Assembly (NCBI RefSeq): GCF_029589055.1
Contig: NZ_JARQZP010000003.1
Location: 1,922,001 to 1,986,000 of the forward strand
Length of the DNA: 64,000 nt
Reading direction: 5' to 3'
From: Vibrio hannami
GTDB lineage: Bacteria > Pseudomonadota > Gammaproteobacteria > Enterobacterales > Vibrionaceae
How positions within the stretch are numbered: position 1 is the first letter of the stretch; every line of letters begins with the position of its first letter. The notes under the pieces were generated by a model. That model was not told the origin of the DNA and did no database searches. It worked only from the letters and a program-made list of their open reading frames with translations. This document shows positions 62,557 to 64,000 of this stretch, one piece after another. Position numbers and translations under genes: made by a program.

Positions 62557-63423
62557 ATGCTATTAGGTGTTATCGCCAGTTTTTTGGGGGCAACTTTTCA
62601 GGCGTTGAACTATACGCTGACTCAAAGTTGCCAACAAAAATACAATATTGATGGTGTAAAGTTACTGGTAGCGGTGCATGTGTGTATCGGCCTGTTTGCA
62701 CTTATCCCGACGTTGGTGTTCGGATATTGGCGGTTGATTGAGCTTGATTTAGCCTGGGACTTTTTCAAAATCAATGCGCCTTATCTTATCGCACAGTATT
62801 TGTTAATTAATGCTATCAGGCGTAGCGACGCATCTATTGCTTCACCACTATTAGCGTTAAAGATTCCTGTTTTGGCGGTTATCTCTATCGTGTTTTTCGG
62901 AGCAGAATTTAATCTGATGCAGGGGATATCTATAGGGTTGATTCTGTCGTTGGGTTGGTATTTCTCTTCTATGTCGGGAAAGATAGACATTGCCCCGTTG
63001 ATGCTGGTTTTGGGCGCGAGTGTTTTCTATAGCCTGTCTGATATGTCTATTACCCAGTTGTCCCACAACCTGATAGATGCTTCTCCGGTCGAACAGTCTT
63101 TTGCCACTATATGTATTAACTACCTGGTATGTGGTGTGTTTGCTATTCCGTTAATGAAGCCAATGAAGGTAAGTTTTAAAATGGCTTATCAGGCCAAATG
63201 GGTTGCACTAGCCTGGTTTGTTGCGGTGATATTCCTGATTATTGGCTTTAATATTTCTGGTGTTGTGTCCGGCAATGTTGTCCAGTCACTGCGAGGGGTT
63301 ATTGGCGTTATTCTGGCTTATCTCTTCTTCCGTCATCAGGTTAAACAACCGGCGTCTGTCTGGCGTAAAAAGCTGATTGCTGCGGCCGGGATGTTTGGGG
63401 CAGTGGCACTTTTTTATCTTTAA
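62557..63423 (+). CDS. EamA/DMT-family permease
   Basis: 288 residues with about ten membrane helices in two repeated EamA halves (ASPLLALKIPVLAVISIVFFG in the first, VQSLRGVIGVILAYLFF in the second). It starts 10 bases after the GntR stop, so the two are likely cotranscribed. The drug/metabolite superfamily exports or imports small metabolites. Here it may export an intermediate or provide a second route for the TRAP substrate. Confidence 0.85.
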   Translation: MLLGVIASFLGATFQALNYTLTQSCQQKYNIDGVKLLVAVHVCIGLFALIPTLVFGYWRLIELDLAWDFFKINAPYLIAQYLLINAIRRSDASIASPLLALKIPVLAVISIVFFGAEFNLMQGISIGLILSLGWYFSSMSGKIDIAPLMLVLGASVFYSLSDMSITQLSHNLIDASPVEQSFATICINYLVCGVFAIPLMKPMKVSFKMAYQAKWVALAWFVAVIFLIIGFNISGVVSGNVVQSLRGVIGVILAYLFFRHQVKQPASVWRKKLIAAAGMFGAVALFYL

Positions 63424-63446
63424 GTAAGTATATCCAATGATATAGA

Positions 63447-63471
63447 AAGCCCAGTTGGGGTTACTGGGCTT
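63447..63471 (+). terminator. Terminator after the EamA permease gene
   Basis: AAGCCCAGT/ACTGGGCTT perfect stem with a 7-base loop; it lies between convergent genes and can serve both. Confidence 0.75.
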
Positions 63472-63502
63472 ATTACTGACGTTGTTAAGATATGTTCTTT
63501 AT

Positions 63503-64000
63503 TTATGCTGCCACTTGCTGTCCAAGATTTCTAAGATCTTTCATTGTTTCAGCGTAACTCTTTTCTTTGCCGAACAGGCCAGCTGTTCCAAGAATGAAGT
63601 ACTCCATCTTATCTTGCAGTCTTTCGATAACTTGTGGGCTGATCGCGCCATCGATAGCAAGTTTTGTGTTCGTACCTTTAGCTTCGATCATCTCGATGAT
63701 TCGATCGATTCGGTTGTATGCGTTATCGATAAATGCCTGACCAGCAAACCCTGGATTTACAGACATAATAAGAATCACGTCAGTCACATCCAGCACATCT
63801 TCAATCGCGCTCAGTGGTGTACCCGGATTAATAGCCAGACCAGATTTGATACCTTTAGCCTGAATATTTCCAAGGGTACGGTGAAGATGAGGTGGCGCTT
63901 CAGCATGCACGTACATTAACTTTGGACCTAAAGAAGCAAACAGATCAATAAACTGGTCTGGGTCAGATAGCATCAAATGAACATCGTAATCAATGTTTGT
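63503..64000 (-). CDS. Ribulose-phosphate-3-epimerase-family protein, 5' end beyond the window
   Basis: The frame is open to the right edge, so the ATG at 63976 is internal: codons before it read TNIDYDVHLMLSDPDQF, the usual DVHLM-x-x-DP of the family. Later blocks are MYVHAEAP, GLAINPGTPLSAIED, ILIMSVNPGFAGQAF and LAIDGAIS, the epimerase active-site strands. The family includes ribulose-5-phosphate and allulose-6-phosphate 3-epimerases. The beginning is missing, so the substrate cannot be decided, but AlsE-like use in the neighbouring sugar-acid locus is possible. Confidence 0.88.
   Translation of the reverse strand, partial: TNIDYDVHLMLSDPDQFIDLFASLGPKLMYVHAEAPPHLHRTLGNIQAKGIKSGLAINPGTPLSAIEDVLDVTDVILIMSVNPGFAGQAFIDNAYNRIDRIIEMIEAKGTNTKLAIDGAISPQVIERLQDKMEYFILGTAGLFGKEKSYAETMKDLRNLGQQVAA

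Overview
The window reads as a chromosomal segment of a marine gammaproteobacterium, most likely a Vibrio or close relative. This is inferred from the mid-40s %GC feel, the gene set (three TRAP transporters, KdgM-type porin, MSHA-like pilin, YgjV, DUF333 lipoprotein, Cu/Zn permease with a MerR regulator) and strong Shine-Dalgarno sites. I see no rRNA, tRNA, CRISPR array, insertion sequence or phage.

Layout. 1-12.7 kb: envelope genes. These are a secreted protein with 37-residue tandem repeats (cut by the left edge), a KdgM-like porin divergent from an XRE/S24-like regulator, a PAP2-phosphatase/beta-barrel fusion, an exported amidohydrolase, an orphan RND pump with unusual proton-relay residues, a lone type IV pilin and another outer-membrane barrel. 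12.8-25.4 kb: a complete D-glucuronate catabolic locus. uxuA, uxuR and a TRAP binding-protein gene lie on the minus strand. dctQ, dctM, a cytoplasmic GH31 glycosidase, uxuB, uxaC, kdgK (frameshifted) and kdgA lie on the plus strand. UxuR-type palindromes sit between the arms. Glucuronate would go to fructuronate, mannonate, KDG, KDPG, then pyruvate plus glyceraldehyde-3-phosphate. No uxaA or uxaB is present, so glucuronate rather than galacturonate is the expected monomer.

25.4-41.6 kb: mixed accessory genes with visible decay. They include LysR and TetR regulators, MoaF-like calycins, a HAD/GntR deletion scar, a frameshifted 2OG oxygenase, a second TRAP system, and an alcohol dehydrogenase with a short deletion beside a LysR gene, a flavodoxin-fold/SnoaL fusion and an SDR. 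41.6-54 kb: a sensor kinase coupled to a periplasmic sugar-type binding protein with no response regulator, a Cu/Zn efflux permease with its MerR regulator, a frameshifted PhoD-like phosphatase, an exported FAH-family protein, a secreted subtilisin with a PKD domain, a YafJ-type amidotransferase, and ankyrin and EF-hand proteins.

54-64 kb: a third sugar-acid locus. A minus-strand operon encodes a CtBP-type hydroxyacid dehydrogenase, an RraA-like protein, a KDG-kinase-like protein and a second KDPG aldolase, followed by an MRJP-type secreted protein. It diverges from TRAP dctPQM, a GntR/FCD regulator and an EamA permease. An epimerase gene runs off the right edge. The substrate is not evident. 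The second kinase/aldolase pair could cover for the broken kdgK of the glucuronate operon.

Four otherwise recognisable genes carry frame-breaking indels and two more are truncated at one shared point. This points either to local decay or to consensus-base errors in the assembly.
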